Positions 23,660 through 32,361 of a stretch of 64,000 nt of DNA are shown here, one piece after another (within the stretch, counting starts at the first letter, position 1; each line of letters starts with the position of its first letter). Below the pieces are notes generated by a model. That model made no database searches. It saw only the letters and a list, made by a program, of their open reading frames with translations, and was not told the DNA's origin. This DNA is from Thiobacillus thioparus DSM 505 (GTDB lineage: Bacteria; Pseudomonadota; Gammaproteobacteria; Burkholderiales; Thiobacillaceae). Where the stretch lies: positions 124,001 through 188,000 of the forward strand of contig NZ_KB891317.1 of NCBI RefSeq assembly GCF_000373385.1, written 5' to 3'. A program made the position numbers and the translations under genes.

Positions 23660-23918
23660 CTGACCGTTGGCCGGGGGTAGCCCGGCGGCTAGTCACTTTC
23701 TTTTGTCTCGCCAAAAGAAAGTAACCCAAGAAAAGGCGACCCCGCCAGCCCCGAATTCCCGAAAACTGAACCTGCCGGGTGGGCGGCAAAGAACTCGCCT
23801 CGCTTTTGTCGTGTTAATTAATTTGTGAGCGAGGCTCAGACACCTTTGCCGCTGATCCACCCGGCAGGCTCAGTTTTCGGCGGGTCTGGAGGGGAAAAAA
23901 GTCAAAACAAGGTCAGCG
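23660..23918. repeat. Left arm of a ~260-bp inverted repeat with internal hairpins
   Basis: This arm is the imperfect reverse complement of 24171-24430. It starts CTGACCGTTGGCCGGGGGTA, includes a hairpin CTTTCTTTTG/CCAAAAGAAAG (about 23696-23721), a conserved GGCGACCCC block, and a large stem built from CGAAAACTGAACCTGCCGGG (about 23760) and its partner near 23860-23880. The loop of the large stem contains TTAATTAA. Base changes relative to the other arm are compensated across the stems. Confidence 0.85.
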
Positions 23919-23957
23919 ATGACTGGAGGTCTGCTAATTCAGGTTATGAGGTGATAC

Positions 23958-24122
23958 ATGATTGACGATCTCGTTGAACTTGCTGGCCTTGCAGCTACGG
24001 ACATAGCCATCGACAGGGCAGCAAAAAAGAGACGGTGGGTGCGAGTTGCAAGGGCTGTGGCGGGGTTACTGTTCCTGGCTTTGATCGTCAGCGTGATCTA
24101 CGTTACGGTGAAATACTCGTAA
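23958..24122 (+). CDS. Small single-pass membrane protein, unknown (inside the inverted repeat)
   Basis: 54 residues, ATG to TAA, preceded by a strong Shine-Dalgarno GAGGTGAT four bases before the start. The N-terminal half is soluble (MIDDLVELAGLAATDIAID), followed by a basic KKRRWVRVAR patch and a hydrophobic segment (AVAGLLFLALIVSVIYVTV), which predicts one membrane helix with the N-terminus in the cytoplasm. It is the only ORF between the two arms of the inverted repeat and is placed almost symmetrically between them. I recognise no family. The ribosome binding site makes it more likely than a chance ORF. Confidence 0.55.
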   Translation: MIDDLVELAGLAATDIAIDRAAKKRRWVRVARAVAGLLFLALIVSVIYVTVKYS

Positions 24123-24170
24123 ACCTCCAGCTAGGTTTTGTAACAAAAGCGCGCAACCATTCAGTCCGTT

Positions 24171-24430
24171 GCCGACCTGATTTTGACCTTCTTCCCCTTA
24201 CAGACCCGCCGAAGACCAAGCGCGTCGGGTGGATCAGCGGCAAAGGTGTTTGAGCCCCGCCCACAAAAAACAAATTAAAAACATCAAAGGCGGGGCGAGT
24301 TCTTTGCCGCCCACCCGACGCGCTTGATCTTCGGGAATTCGGGACTGTCGGGGTCGCCTTCTTTTGGTTACTTTTCTTGGCGAGACAAGAAAAGTGACTA
24401 GCCGCCGGGCTACCCCCGGCCAACGGTCAG
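24171..24430. repeat. Right arm of the ~260-bp inverted repeat
   Basis: Reverse complement partner of 23660-23918. Read on the minus strand it gives the same leader (CTGACCGTTGGCCGGGGGTA), a hairpin CTTTTCTTG/CCAAGAAAAG, the GGCGACCCC block and a large stem whose upper part reads AAGATCAAGCGCGTCGGG and CCCGACGCGCTTGGTCTT. Both stems differ in sequence from the left arm but remain paired. Confidence 0.85.
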
Positions 24431-24484
24431 TCGCTAAGTAAGAACCTAACTACTCAGCGTGCTTCCTGCCTCGCAATGACCGGC

Positions 24485-24874
24485 TCAGTTCCCAGCCGCA
24501 GGCTCGATCAGCACCGCCGCCCCCACGCTCCGCCCCTCCGTCACTAGAATGTTGTAGGTGCGGCACAAGGCCCCGATATCCATCACCTCCAGCCCGATGC
24601 GCGCGTCCATCAGCGCACGCGTCAACGAAGGGTGGGGAAAGCGCAGCCGTGTGCCGGTGCCCAGCAAGAGGATGTCGAGCTCGCGTTGTGCGACCCATTC
24701 GAAATGCGCGGCGGTCAGGGCGTCGAAACCGAGGCCGGCCCAGGGGGCGATCTCGATACCGCGGGCAGTCAGCAGCAGGCTGGCGTCATGGCGATGGCCG
24801 TTGATGAGGACGTGGTCTTCGCCATAGCCGGTGAACAACAACTGGCCGGCATCGGTGTTGAGATGCAGTTTCAT
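24485..24874 (-). CDS. Mth938-like domain protein (DUF498/NDUFAF3 family)
   Basis: 129 residues. The sequence LLLTARGIEIAPWAG, ILLLGTGTRLRFPHPSLTRAL and GIGLEVMDIGALCRTYNILVTEGRSVGAAVLI matches the Mth938-like fold (DUF498), whose mitochondrial member NDUFAF3 helps assemble complex I. Bacterial function is not established. It is divergent from alaA and probably single. Confidence 0.88.
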   Translation of the reverse strand: MKLHLNTDAGQLLFTGYGEDHVLINGHRHDASLLLTARGIEIAPWAGLGFDALTAAHFEWVAQRELDILLLGTGTRLRFPHPSLTRALMDARIGLEVMDIGALCRTYNILVTEGRSVGAAVLIEPAAGN

Positions 24875-25040
24875 GCTGAAACCTTAGCAGATTCCGGCCG
24901 GGCGGTAAGCCGTCGCGTGCCCGTTCATGCGCCGTGGCGCCCGGTTTTGTTTGCCGGGGGAGGGCGCCTCCGGTAAAATCGGGCGTTTCCCAAGGTGTTG
25001 TTTTGCCTTGATTTTACGCAGGTTGACCAGGAAGACCGCC

Positions 25041-26285
25041 GTGACGGCTGACAACAGACCACGCTTACGCACCATCCACAAATCGTCCAAGCTCGACAAT
25101 GTCTGCTACGACATCCGTGGCCCCGTGATGGCGCGCGCACGGCAGATGGAGGAAGAGGGGCAGCGCATCATCAAGCTGAACATTGGCAATCCTGCGCCCT
25201 TCAACTTCGAGGCGCCCGAGGAAATCGTCCAGGACGTGATCCTCAACCTGCCGAACGCGTCGGGCTACAGCGACTCCAAGGGTCTGTTCTCGGCGCGCAA
25301 GGCGATCATGCACGAGACTCAGCGCAAGGGCATCGCCGGAGTGACGATCGACGATATCTTCGTTGGCAACGGCGTCTCCGAGCTGATCGTGATGTCGATG
25401 CAGGCACTGCTGAACAACGGCGACGAAGTGCTGGTGCCGGCGCCGGACTATCCGCTGTGGACGGCGGCAGTAAGCCTGGGCGGCGGCAAGCCGCGTCACT
25501 ACTTGTGCGATGAAGGGGCCGGCTGGCTGCCCGACCTGGACGACATCCGCGCCAAGATCACGTCCAGCACGCGGGCGATCGTCATCATCAACCCGAACAA
25601 TCCGACCGGCGCGCTGTACTCGACCGAACTGCTGCTGGAAATCCTGGAGATCGCGCGTCAGCACCAGCTGATCGTCTACGCCGACGAAATCTACGACAAG
25701 GTGCTGTACGACGGCGTGGTGCACACCTCGATCGCTTCGCTGGCCGACGACGTGCTGGTCGTCACCTTCAACGGCCTGTCGAAAAACTATCGCTCTTGCG
25801 GTTACCGTTCGGGCTGGCTGATCGTGTCGGGCGACAAGCGCCATGCCAAGGATTATCTGGAAGGCCTCAACATGCTGGCGTCGATGCGTCTGTGCTCCAA
25901 TGTGCCGGGACAGTATGCGATCCAGACTGCACTGGGCGGCTACCAGAGTATCAACGACCTGGTCGCGCCGAGCGGCCGGCTGGCGCGCCAGCGCGATCTT
26001 GCGCATGAGTTGCTGACCTTGATTCCCGGCGTGACCTGCGTCAAGCCGAAGGCAGCGATGTATTTGTTTCCGCGGCTTGACCCCAAGCTGTATCACATTC
26101 ACGACGACCAGAAATTCATCCTCAACCTGCTGGAAGAGGAGCGCGTCCTGGTGGTGCAGGGCACCGGCTTCAACTGGCCGCAACCGGACCACATCCGCGT
26201 GGTGTTCCTGCCCCACGAGGAAGACCTGACCGAGGCGATTTCGCGCATGAGCCGGTTCCTCGACCGCCAGCGTGCGCATCGCTGA
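25041..26285 (+). CDS. alaA: Glutamate-pyruvate aminotransferase AlaA-like (class I/II PLP)
   Basis: 414 residues from a GTG preceded by AGGAAG; this start puts the conserved KSSKLDNVCYDIRGPV at residues 14-29, as in E. coli AlaA (YfbQ). PLP-binding lysine is K248 in FNGLSKNYR; NPNNPTG (184-190) and YADEIYDK are the other fold-type I marks. Longer in-frame readings lack a start with a ribosome site. It makes alanine from pyruvate and glutamate. Followed by hom and thrC, an arrangement common in Betaproteobacteria. Confidence 0.95.
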   Translation: MTADNRPRLRTIHKSSKLDNVCYDIRGPVMARARQMEEEGQRIIKLNIGNPAPFNFEAPEEIVQDVILNLPNASGYSDSKGLFSARKAIMHETQRKGIAGVTIDDIFVGNGVSELIVMSMQALLNNGDEVLVPAPDYPLWTAAVSLGGGKPRHYLCDEGAGWLPDLDDIRAKITSSTRAIVIINPNNPTGALYSTELLLEILEIARQHQLIVYADEIYDKVLYDGVVHTSIASLADDVLVVTFNGLSKNYRSCGYRSGWLIVSGDKRHAKDYLEGLNMLASMRLCSNVPGQYAIQTALGGYQSINDLVAPSGRLARQRDLAHELLTLIPGVTCVKPKAAMYLFPRLDPKLYHIHDDQKFILNLLEEERVLVVQGTGFNWPQPDHIRVVFLPHEEDLTEAISRMSRFLDRQRAHR

Positions 26286-26309
26286 TTTTTATTTGAACGA
26301 GATTACGAG

Positions 26310-27623
26310 ATGAAACCCATCAACGTTGGCCTGCTGGGCCTGGGAACGGTCGGGGGCGGCACGCTCACCGTGCTGCGCCGCAATGCCGAAGAAATCACCC
26401 GCCGCGCCGGACGCGAAATCCGCGTACTGCGCGCGGCGGTGCGCAACCTCGACAAGGCGAAGGCACTGGCCGGCGACCTGTCGCTGACGACCAACCCGTT
26501 CGACGTGGTCGACGACCCCGACATCGACATCGTGGTCGAGCTGATCGGCGGCCTGGAGCCAGCGCGCGAACTGGTGATGCGGGCGATCGCCAACGGCAAG
26601 CACGTGGTCACGGCCAACAAGCATCTGGTCGCCAAGTTCGGCAACGAAATCTTCGCAGCGGCGCAGGCCAAGGGCGTAATGGTCGCGTTCGAGGCGGCGG
26701 TGGCGGGCGGCATCCCCATCATCAAGGCGCTGCGCGAAGGGCTCACCGCCAACCGCATCGAGTGGCTGGCCGGCATCATCAACGGCACCAGCAACTTTAT
26801 CCTGACCGAGATGCGCGACAAGGGCGCCGCCTTCGAGGATGTGCTGAAGGAGGCGCAGCGCCTGGGCTATGCAGAGGCCGATCCGACCTTCGACATTGAG
26901 GGCATCGACGCCGCGCACAAGCTCACCATCCTGTCGGCGATTGCCTTCGGCATCCCGATGCAGTTCGACCGTGCCTACACCGAAGGCATCTCGAAGCTTA
27001 CGCGCGAGGACGTGCAGTACGCCGAAGAGCTGGGCTACCGCATCAAGCTCTTGGGCATCGCGCGTCGCGCCGAAAACGGCATCGAACTGCGCGTGCATCC
27101 GACGCTGATCCCCGAGCGCCGCCTGATCGCCAATGTCGACGGCGCGATGAACGCCGTACTGGTGAAAGGCGACGCCGTCGGCCCGACGCTCTACTACGGC
27201 GCCGGCGCCGGCGCCGAGCCGACCGCGTCCGCCGTGGTGGCCGACCTCGTTGACGTCACCCGCCTGCACACCGCCGACCCGCACCACCGCGTGCCGCACC
27301 TGGCGTTCCAGCCGGACCAGCTGGCCGACACCCCGATCCTGCCGATGGACGAGGTGCGCACTGCGTATTACCTGCGCCTGCGCGCATTCGATCGCCCCGG
27401 CGTGCTGGCCGACATCACCCGTATCCTGGCCGACAGCAACATCTCCATCGACGCCATGGTGCAGAAGGAACCCGCCGAAGGCGAGGAACAGGTCAACATC
27501 ATCCTGCTGACCCACATCACGGTGGAAAAGAACATCAACGCGGCGATCGCGAAAATCGAGGCGCTCGATACGGTGGCGGGCAAGGTGATGCGCATCCGCC
27601 TCGAAGAACTGGCGGCCAAATGA
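26310..27623 (+). CDS. hom: Homoserine dehydrogenase
   Basis: 437 residues, monofunctional type with a C-terminal ACT domain. It reduces aspartate semialdehyde to homoserine. The NAD(P)-binding start is NVGLLGLGTVGGGT; catalytic-core landmarks are ANKHLVAKFG, AGIINGTSNFIL and AEADPTFDIEGIDAAHKL with the catalytic Asp/Lys. The ACT domain (about 360-437, YLRLRAFDRPGVLADI) predicts threonine feedback. Overlaps thrC by four bases. Confidence 0.97.
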   Translation: MKPINVGLLGLGTVGGGTLTVLRRNAEEITRRAGREIRVLRAAVRNLDKAKALAGDLSLTTNPFDVVDDPDIDIVVELIGGLEPARELVMRAIANGKHVVTANKHLVAKFGNEIFAAAQAKGVMVAFEAAVAGGIPIIKALREGLTANRIEWLAGIINGTSNFILTEMRDKGAAFEDVLKEAQRLGYAEADPTFDIEGIDAAHKLTILSAIAFGIPMQFDRAYTEGISKLTREDVQYAEELGYRIKLLGIARRAENGIELRVHPTLIPERRLIANVDGAMNAVLVKGDAVGPTLYYGAGAGAEPTASAVVADLVDVTRLHTADPHHRVPHLAFQPDQLADTPILPMDEVRTAYYLRLRAFDRPGVLADITRILADSNISIDAMVQKEPAEGEEQVNIILLTHITVEKNINAAIAKIEALDTVAGKVMRIRLEELAAK

Positions 27624-29044
27624 ACTACCTCAGTACGCGCGGGCTGGCACCGCAACTCCGCTTCTCCGAGATCCTGCTCGGCGGGCTGGCCAGCGACGGC
27701 GGTCTTTACGTGCCGGAAGCCTACCCGCATTTCAGCGAGGCCGAACTCGCGGCGATGCGCGGCATGAACTACCGTGAGCTGGCCTTCACCGTGCTGTCGC
27801 GCCTGATCGACGACATTCCGCACGACGACCTGCGCAGGCTGATCGACAAGACCTACACCGCTGACGTCTACCGCTATACCAACCCGGGCGAGAACGCCGA
27901 AGACATCACCCCGCTGAAGACGCTGGAGCCCGGCCTGCACGTGCTGGCGCTGTCGAACGGCCCGACGCTGGCGTTCAAGGACATGGCGATGCAGCTCTTG
28001 GGCAACCTGTTCGAATATGTGCTGGCGAAGACCGGCGGCGAACTGAACATCCTTGGCGCCACCTCGGGCGACACTGGTTCCGCCGCCGAATACGCGATGC
28101 GCGGCAAGCGCGGCATCCGCGTCTTCATGCTGTCGCCCGAGCACGGCATGACGCGCTTCCAGCAGGCGCAGATGTATGCCCTGCAGGACGCCAACATCCA
28201 CAATCTGGTGATCCGCGGCGTATTCGACCAGTGCCAGGACATCGTCAAGGCGGTGTCGAATGACCTCGATTTCAAGACGAAGCACCACATCGGCGCGGTC
28301 AATTCGATCAACTGGGCACGCGTCGCGGCGCAGAGCGTGTACTACTTCAAGGCCTATTTTGCGGCAACCCACGACAACGGCCAGCAGGTCTCGTTCTCGG
28401 TGCCGTCGGGCAACTTCGGCAACGTCTGCGCCGGCCACATCGCGCGCCGGATGGGCCTGCCGATCGACAAGCTGATCGTCGCCACCAACGAAAACGACGT
28501 GCTCGACGAGTTCTTCAAGACCGGCGTCTACCGTCCGCGTCCAGAAACGAAACACACCTCCAGCCCGTCGATGGACATCTCCAAGGCGTCCAACTTCGAG
28601 CGCTTCGTGTTCGATCTCGCCGGGCGCGATGCCGCCAAGGTCCGCAGCCTGTGGGCCGCCGTGGAATCCGGCGGCAACTTTGACTTAAATGCTGATGGTC
28701 TGTTCGACCGCGTCGCCGATTTCGGCATGGTCTCCGGTTCGAGCAGCCACGCCAACCGCATCGACACCATCCGCACCGTGTACGAGGTGTACGGCACGAT
28801 GATCGACCCGCACACCGCCGACGGCCTGAAAGTGGGCCTGGAGCACCGCCAGCCGGGCGTGCCGCTGATCTGCATGGAGACCGCGCAACCGGCCAAGTTC
28901 GAGGATGCGATCCGCGAAGCGCTCGGCGTCGAGCCGGTGCGCCCGGCCGAACTCGCCAACCTCGAAGCGCAGCCGCAGAAAAAGCACGTCATGGATGCCG
29001 ACGTCCATGCGGTCAAGCAGTTCATCGTCGACCACGCGGGCTGA
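27620..29044 (+). CDS. thrC: Threonine synthase
   Basis: 474 residues, the long proteobacterial class. It converts O-phosphohomoserine to threonine using PLP. The N-terminus MNYLSTRGLAPQLRFSEILL is the family opening; the PLP lysine is K120 in TLAFKDMAMQLLG; GATSGDTGSAAEYAMRG binds the cofactor phosphate. ATGA overlap with hom. No thrB is present in the window, so homoserine kinase must be elsewhere. Confidence 0.97.
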   Translation: MNYLSTRGLAPQLRFSEILLGGLASDGGLYVPEAYPHFSEAELAAMRGMNYRELAFTVLSRLIDDIPHDDLRRLIDKTYTADVYRYTNPGENAEDITPLKTLEPGLHVLALSNGPTLAFKDMAMQLLGNLFEYVLAKTGGELNILGATSGDTGSAAEYAMRGKRGIRVFMLSPEHGMTRFQQAQMYALQDANIHNLVIRGVFDQCQDIVKAVSNDLDFKTKHHIGAVNSINWARVAAQSVYYFKAYFAATHDNGQQVSFSVPSGNFGNVCAGHIARRMGLPIDKLIVATNENDVLDEFFKTGVYRPRPETKHTSSPSMDISKASNFERFVFDLAGRDAAKVRSLWAAVESGGNFDLNADGLFDRVADFGMVSGSSSHANRIDTIRTVYEVYGTMIDPHTADGLKVGLEHRQPGVPLICMETAQPAKFEDAIREALGVEPVRPAELANLEAQPQKKHVMDADVHAVKQFIVDHAG

Positions 29045-29062
29045 CCGGCGCGCCGGGCGGCG

Positions 29063-29704
29063 ATGAAAAAACCTGACCGTCTCCCCCAGCCCACGAGTCT
29101 TGCCGGGCTGGTCGAACAGGTAGAGGCGTGCACGGTCTGCGCCGCGAACCTGCCGCATTCCCCGCGTCCCGTCCTACGCGTCTCGTCCGCCGCGCGCCTG
29201 CTGATCGTCGGCCAGGCACCGGGGCGGCGCGTGCACGAAACCGGCATTCCCTGGAACGACCCTTCGGGCGACCGGCTGCGCGAATGGCTGGGCATGACGC
29301 GCGAGCAGTTCTACGACGTCTCCCGCATCGCCATTGTCCCCACCGGCCTGTGCTATCCGGGCACGGTCAAGGGCAGCGACCTGGCGCCGCGTCCGGAATG
29401 TGCGCCGCTGTGGCATCCGCCGTTGCGCGCGGCCATGCCCGGCATCCGCCTCACCCTGTTGATCGGCGCCTATGCCCAGGCGTATTACCTGGGAACGCGC
29501 CGTGGCCGCACGCTGGCCGACACGGTGCACGCCTGGCGCGATTTCCTTCCCGACTATTTTCCGCTGCCGCATCCCAGTCCGCGCAATCGTCTATGGTTCA
29601 AGCGTCATCCCTGGTTCGAGCAGGACGTGCTGCCGGCCCTGCGCGAACGGGTTGGAGCGCTGCGTGCGACAGGCGATAATGGCGGCGCACATCGTCCAAC
29701 CTAG
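29063..29704 (+). CDS. Uracil-DNA glycosylase family protein
   Basis: 213 residues. LLIVGQAPGRRVHETGIPWNDPSGDRLREWL carries the UDG superfamily motif 1 (GQAPG..) and the following DPSG. Late motif HPSPRN matches the HPS motif 2. An N-terminal CTVC and later cysteines in GLCYPG and RPEC could be iron-sulfur ligands as in family 4 enzymes, but this shorter group is often annotated only as UDG-family. DNA repair role is inferred. It begins 18 bp after thrC. Confidence 0.82.
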   Translation: MKKPDRLPQPTSLAGLVEQVEACTVCAANLPHSPRPVLRVSSAARLLIVGQAPGRRVHETGIPWNDPSGDRLREWLGMTREQFYDVSRIAIVPTGLCYPGTVKGSDLAPRPECAPLWHPPLRAAMPGIRLTLLIGAYAQAYYLGTRRGRTLADTVHAWRDFLPDYFPLPHPSPRNRLWFKRHPWFEQDVLPALRERVGALRATGDNGGAHRPT

Positions 29705-29731
29705 CAACCTGCATTCAGGATACGAACCCGT

Positions 29732-30346
29732 ATGAAACTGATCACCTCGCTCACCAGCCCGTATGGCCGCAAAGTCCGCGTGGTCCTGCTGGAAAAGAAA
29801 ATCCCCTTCCACCTCCAGGTCGAAAACCCGTGGTCGCCGGAGACCCCGGTCCCCGGCTTCAATCCGCTCGGCAAGGTGCCGGTGCTGGTGCTGGAGGATG
29901 GCATCAGCGTGTTCGACTCGCGTGTCATTGTCGAATACCTCGACCACGTCAGCCCGGTCGCCCACCTGATCCCCAGCGAACCGAAAGTCCGCATGATGGT
30001 GCGCGGCGTCGAGGCGCTGGCCGACGGCGTCACCGATGCGGCCGTGGCGGTGAACCTGGAACGGAAGCGCGCACCCGAGCAGCGGAGCAGCGACTGGATG
30101 ACGCTGCAGGAGAAGACCCTGTTCCGCGGACTCGAGGCACTGTCGGAAGCACTGGGCGAGAAACCCTGGTTCCTCGGCAACAGCAACAGCATGACGCTGG
30201 CCGATGTCGCCTGCGGCTGCACGCTGGGCTACCTGGACCTGCGCTTCCCCGAAATCGACTGGCGCACCGCGCATCCCAACCTGGCCAGGCTCGCCGAGAA
30301 ACTGGCGAGCCGCGCATCGTTCATGGAAACGGTGCCGGTCGTCTGA
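29732..30346 (+). CDS. Glutathione S-transferase family protein (YibF-like)
   Basis: 204 residues. A thioredoxin-like N-terminal domain starts MKLITSLTSPYGRKVRVVLLEKK, with Ser in the position of the active hydroxyl residue, NPLGKVPVL with the cis-Pro, and the FDSRVIVEYL glutathione-binding segment. An all-helical C-terminal domain follows, including LADVACGCTLGYLDLRFP. Closest recalled match is E. coli YibF. Substrate unknown. Confidence 0.9.
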   Translation: MKLITSLTSPYGRKVRVVLLEKKIPFHLQVENPWSPETPVPGFNPLGKVPVLVLEDGISVFDSRVIVEYLDHVSPVAHLIPSEPKVRMMVRGVEALADGVTDAAVAVNLERKRAPEQRSSDWMTLQEKTLFRGLEALSEALGEKPWFLGNSNSMTLADVACGCTLGYLDLRFPEIDWRTAHPNLARLAEKLASRASFMETVPVV

Positions 30347-30485
30347 ACGGTATCGACATACTGCCGTTCGCCCGTCGCTGCGGAAGGGTCGCTGCGTAGC
30401 GGCGGGGACCCCCGGCGTACCCCTTGCGGGTGCTGTCGAAGGGCCTGGTCGGAGGACTTGAGTAGCTCAATTACGGAGCAACACC

Positions 30486-31019
30486 ATGCCACATCAAACC
30501 GCAACACTCGCCGGCGGCTGTTTCTGGTGTATCGAAACCGTGTTTAACCGGCTGCGCGGCGTCGACTCCGCCGTCTCCGGCTACATGGGCGGCCACACCG
30601 AGAATCCCACCTACAAGGACATCTGCAACGGCGACACCGGCCACGCCGAAGTCGTGCAAGTCACCTTCGACCCGGAGGTGATTTCGTTCCGTGAACTGCT
30701 CGACGTCTTCTTCACCCTCCACGACCCCACCCAGCGCAACCGCCAGGGCAACGACGTCGGCACGCAATACCGCTCGGCCATCTTCTGGCACACGCCCGAG
30801 CAGAAGGCCGAGGCAGAAGCCGCAATCACCGAGCTGACGGCATCGAGGCACTTCGGTGCGCCGATCGTCACGGAAGTCACCGAGGCGACGACCTTCTATC
30901 CCGCAGAGGATTACCACCAGCGCTACTTCGAGCAGAATCCGCATCAGCCGTATTGCCAGTTCGTGGTGGCGCCGAAGGTGGCGAAGGCGGAGGGGAAGTT
31001 CGGGGGACGGCTGAAATAA
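30486..31019 (+). CDS. msrA: Peptide methionine-S-sulfoxide reductase MsrA
   Basis: 177 residues. MsrA reduces the S-epimer of methionine sulfoxide. The active site GGCFWC puts the nucleophile at C12; GYMGGHTENPTYKDIC and the resolving cysteine near the end (PYCQFVVAPK) complete the pattern. GGAG eight bases upstream supports the ATG. The ~140 bp before it hold GC-rich partial repeats but no clear promoter. It is the last core gene before the accessory region. Confidence 0.97.
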   Translation: MPHQTATLAGGCFWCIETVFNRLRGVDSAVSGYMGGHTENPTYKDICNGDTGHAEVVQVTFDPEVISFRELLDVFFTLHDPTQRNRQGNDVGTQYRSAIFWHTPEQKAEAEAAITELTASRHFGAPIVTEVTEATTFYPAEDYHQRYFEQNPHQPYCQFVVAPKVAKAEGKFGGRLK

Positions 31020-31359
31020 GCTTGTTGATTGAGATCGAAAGCTGGGTTGAAAGGTTGTCCGGTAATCGGCCAAAGGCGCCACCGGCCTCTTAACCTGCTA
31101 CAACCGCTGTACTCGCAAGACCGGCCGTTGACATGCCTCTCACCGCTTTACCCGGTTCAGACGTTAGAACCGACCCGAAGCAGCCACGAAATGTGTCGAG
31201 TCATGCCGTCACAAGGCGGCCATTCAAGGCCAGAGCTTTGCCACGGAGCCTGCCTTGGCCCGAGGCGACGAATACTGACGGCGAGCCTCCACGAGGCCCG
31301 GAGGCGGTTCAGCATTGCCCTAAATCGCGTTGTCATGCTTTGCCGTTGTTCGAGGGTAC
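31020..31359. other. Gene-free left boundary of the accessory region
   Basis: 340 bp without a credible gene between msrA and apbE. It contains a 19-bp block GTCCGGTAATCGGCCAAAG at 31057-31075 and CCGACCCGAAGCAGCC at 31170-31185. Both recur in reverse orientation at the far end (36298-36316 and 36174-36190). Short ORFs here have no ribosome site or recognisable product. Confidence 0.6.
31057..31075 (+). repeat. Left boundary inverted repeat of the flavin cassette
   Basis: The 19-bp block matches the reverse complement of 36298-36316 at 18 of 19 positions. With a second matching block about 100-125 bp further in on each side, it forms degenerate inverted arms around the apbE cassette. Confidence 0.6.
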
Positions 31360-32361
31360 TTATTCAGTGAAGTCCCCAATGCCTCCCGGCACGGTGGAGG
31401 CGCCGAACCGTCCCAGCCCCATTTCCACCAGCCCTTCGGGACGGCGCAGCAGAAACAGTGTTTCCAGCCCCATGCGCTGTGCCAGGCCCAAGCCTTCTCC
31501 AGGGCCGGCCACCAGCAGTGCGGTGGCCCAGGCGTCCGCGTGCATGCAGGTGCGCGCCAGCACGGTGACCGATGCGACGGCATTGTTCACGGGCGCAGCG
31601 CGGCGCGCGTCCATGGTGTGTGCGAGGCGCGCATCACCCACCTGTAGATAGCGCCGGTAGTCGCCTGATGTGGCCACGGCCAGGTCCTGCAGGTCGATGA
31701 CTCCGTGCACCGCGCGACGCCCAACCTCGGGTTCCTCCAGCGCCACGGCCCAGGGCGCACCGCTGCCCTGGCTGCCCACTGCGCGCAACTCACCATCAAG
31801 CGCCACCAGCGCATGCTGCACCCCGTGCTGCTGCAGCACGGCGACCATGCGATCTACTCCGTAGCCCTTGGCAATGCCGCACAGGTCGAGCTGCAAGGGG
31901 GCGTGCTTGCGGGCGCGGCCTGCGGGGCGGTCGAGCTCCAGGCACTCGTGCGTAGGGCGCGACGCGATTTGGCGCGCCGCGCGGATCGCCCCAGCGTCGG
32001 GCGCATCGCGCACCGCGCCAAATCCCCAGGCATCGACCAGCGCGCCGACGCCCGGATCAAACGCGCCGGCACTGAGGCGGTGGATATCGAGCGCGCAGGC
32101 CAGCACCTCCAGTATTTCGGCGGGCAGTTCGACCCAGGCGTCCACGGGCGCACGGTTCAGGCGCATGAGGTCGCTATCGGGCTTCCAGGGAGACATCTGC
32201 TCGTCCACCTGCTGCACTGCGGCGGCGAGATCCCGGCGCAGGGCCGCCAAGTCCAGGCTGGCGTCGACGTCCACACTGGCGGACCAGCGCGTGCCCATGG
32301 TCGGGCCATGCAGGGTGGTCCGTTTGCAGAGCACGGCAGGTTCAGAAGATGTCTTCGGCAT
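31360..32361 (-). CDS. apbE: FAD:protein FMN transferase (ApbE)
   Basis: 333 residues. ApbE attaches FMN covalently to Ser/Thr of target proteins, usually in the periplasm. Family marks: GPTMGTRWSA at 19-28, LDLCGIAKGYGVDRM, VALDGELRAVGS, and the Mg-binding C-terminal segment HTMDARRAAPV...ADAWATALLV. The N-terminus (MPKTSSEPAVLCKRTTLHG) lacks the signal peptide or lipobox usual for exported ApbE. Either the start is elsewhere or this one works in the cytoplasm or is exported otherwise. It overlaps the upstream reductase gene by 20 bp and ends the minus-strand cassette. Confidence 0.92.
   Translation of the reverse strand: MPKTSSEPAVLCKRTTLHGPTMGTRWSASVDVDASLDLAALRRDLAAAVQQVDEQMSPWKPDSDLMRLNRAPVDAWVELPAEILEVLACALDIHRLSAGAFDPGVGALVDAWGFGAVRDAPDAGAIRAARQIASRPTHECLELDRPAGRARKHAPLQLDLCGIAKGYGVDRMVAVLQQHGVQHALVALDGELRAVGSQGSGAPWAVALEEPEVGRRAVHGVIDLQDLAVATSGDYRRYLQVGDARLAHTMDARRAAPVNNAVASVTVLARTCMHADAWATALLVAGPGEGLGLAQRMGLETLFLLRRPEGLVEMGLGRFGASTVPGGIGDFTE

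Noticed and set aside
31057-31190. Integron attC site
   Set aside because: Dyads and a CGTTAGAAC string suggested it, but no pair of canonical RYYYAAC and GTTRRRY core sites was found and no integrase is present.
31029-31651. Short plus-strand ORFs before and into apbE
   Set aside because: No ribosome site, no recognisable protein pattern, and they run antisense into apbE.
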